From the NCBI GenBank assembly GCA_905204385.1, contig CAJKZL010000035.1:1-12880 (forward strand): a DNA stretch of 12,880 nt. Direction: 5' to 3'. A program made the position numbers and the translations under genes. Below the pieces are notes generated by a model. It was not told where the DNA came from, ran no database searches, and saw nothing but the letters and a program-made list of their open reading frames with translations. How positions within the stretch are numbered: the first letter of the stretch is position 1; the number at the start of each line of letters is the position of its first letter. Source of the DNA: an uncultured Odoribacter sp. GTDB taxonomy: Bacteria > Bacteroidota > Bacteroidia > Bacteroidales > Marinifilaceae. Below are positions 12,747-12,880 of the stretch, in pieces.

Positions 12747-12880
12747 TTACTTGATATCGCTGATCTTGCATACTTCCAGGAAAGAAGCTCCCCTGACATG
12801 CCCGAAGCTTCCGCCGATGACCAGAATCTGATCCTCCGGGGAATCGCCCTATTCCAAAAGCATTTGGGGTCTGCCCCTCA
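12747..12880 (-). CDS. Probable pyruvate kinase, C-terminal end (partial), with an in-frame TAG
   Basis: Reading the minus strand into the TAA at 12747-12749, the last 33 residues are GDSPEDQILVIGGSFGHVRG followed by ASFLEVCKISDIK. The D-ILVI-GS-FG...GASFLEV pattern resembles the final strand pair of the pyruvate kinase C-terminal domain in Bacteroidota, but the stretch is short and I am only moderately sure. In the same frame the codon at 12849-12851 is TAG. Beyond it the frame continues as RGRPQMLLE, which fits as the preceding helix. The gene therefore either carries a nonsense mutation near its end, has a sequencing or assembly error close to the edge, or has a different structure from the one I assume. 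Pyruvate kinase converts phosphoenolpyruvate and ADP to pyruvate and ATP. The bulk of the gene lies beyond the window. Confidence 0.45.

Overview
The window looks like a chromosomal housekeeping stretch from a member of the Bacteroidota, most likely order Bacteroidales. Three things point there. Promoters follow the TTTG / TAnnTTTG pattern of the Bacteroides primary sigma factor rather than TTGACA/TATAAT. Ribosome binding sites are weak and AT-rich. The gene families (DUF3127, paired Mip-like FKBP isomerases, a roughly 450-residue trigger factor) are typical of that phylum. I cannot name the genus from sequence alone.

Layout. Positions 1-3785 are read on the minus strand: tRNA-Leu(UAG), trigger factor (tig), an M16 zinc protease, a class I O-methyltransferase and the start of thyA. 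Positions 3916-6782 are read on the plus strand: a LolD-type ABC ATPase, a gene-free stretch of about 320 bases with repeats and hairpins, two tandem FKBP-type prolyl isomerases (one cytoplasmic, one a lipoprotein), and a small DUF3127 protein ending in an SSB-like acidic tip. Positions 6848-8129 (minus) hold a two-gene unit: a uracil/hypoxanthine-DNA-glycosylase-like protein followed by an HD-domain phosphohydrolase. A POT-type peptide/proton symporter (plus) occupies 8204-9595. It converges on a PoxB-type pyruvate oxidase (minus) across a large double-stem terminator. A YjbQ-family gene (plus) diverges from poxB. The right end (minus) holds a Cof-type HAD phosphatase, downstream of the 3' end of what is probably pyruvate kinase, in which I see an in-frame TAG codon.

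How the genes relate. Protein folding and quality control recur: trigger factor, two FKBP isomerases, an M16 protease and a lipoprotein-release-type ATPase. A genome-maintenance theme also appears: thymidylate synthase, the DNA glycosylase and the SSB-tipped OB-like protein. Pyruvate metabolism appears at the right end (PoxB, probable pyruvate kinase), and YjbQ has a possible thiamin connection to PoxB.

I see no phage, IS element, CRISPR array, defence island or integrated element, and nothing that amounts to a clearly new multi-gene system. The points most worth a second look are the SSB-like tail of the DUF3127 protein, the glycosylase with a Phe in the usual catalytic motif and a possibly leaderless mRNA, the poxB/yjbQ pair, the TAG in the terminal gene, and the structured gap at 4627-4945.
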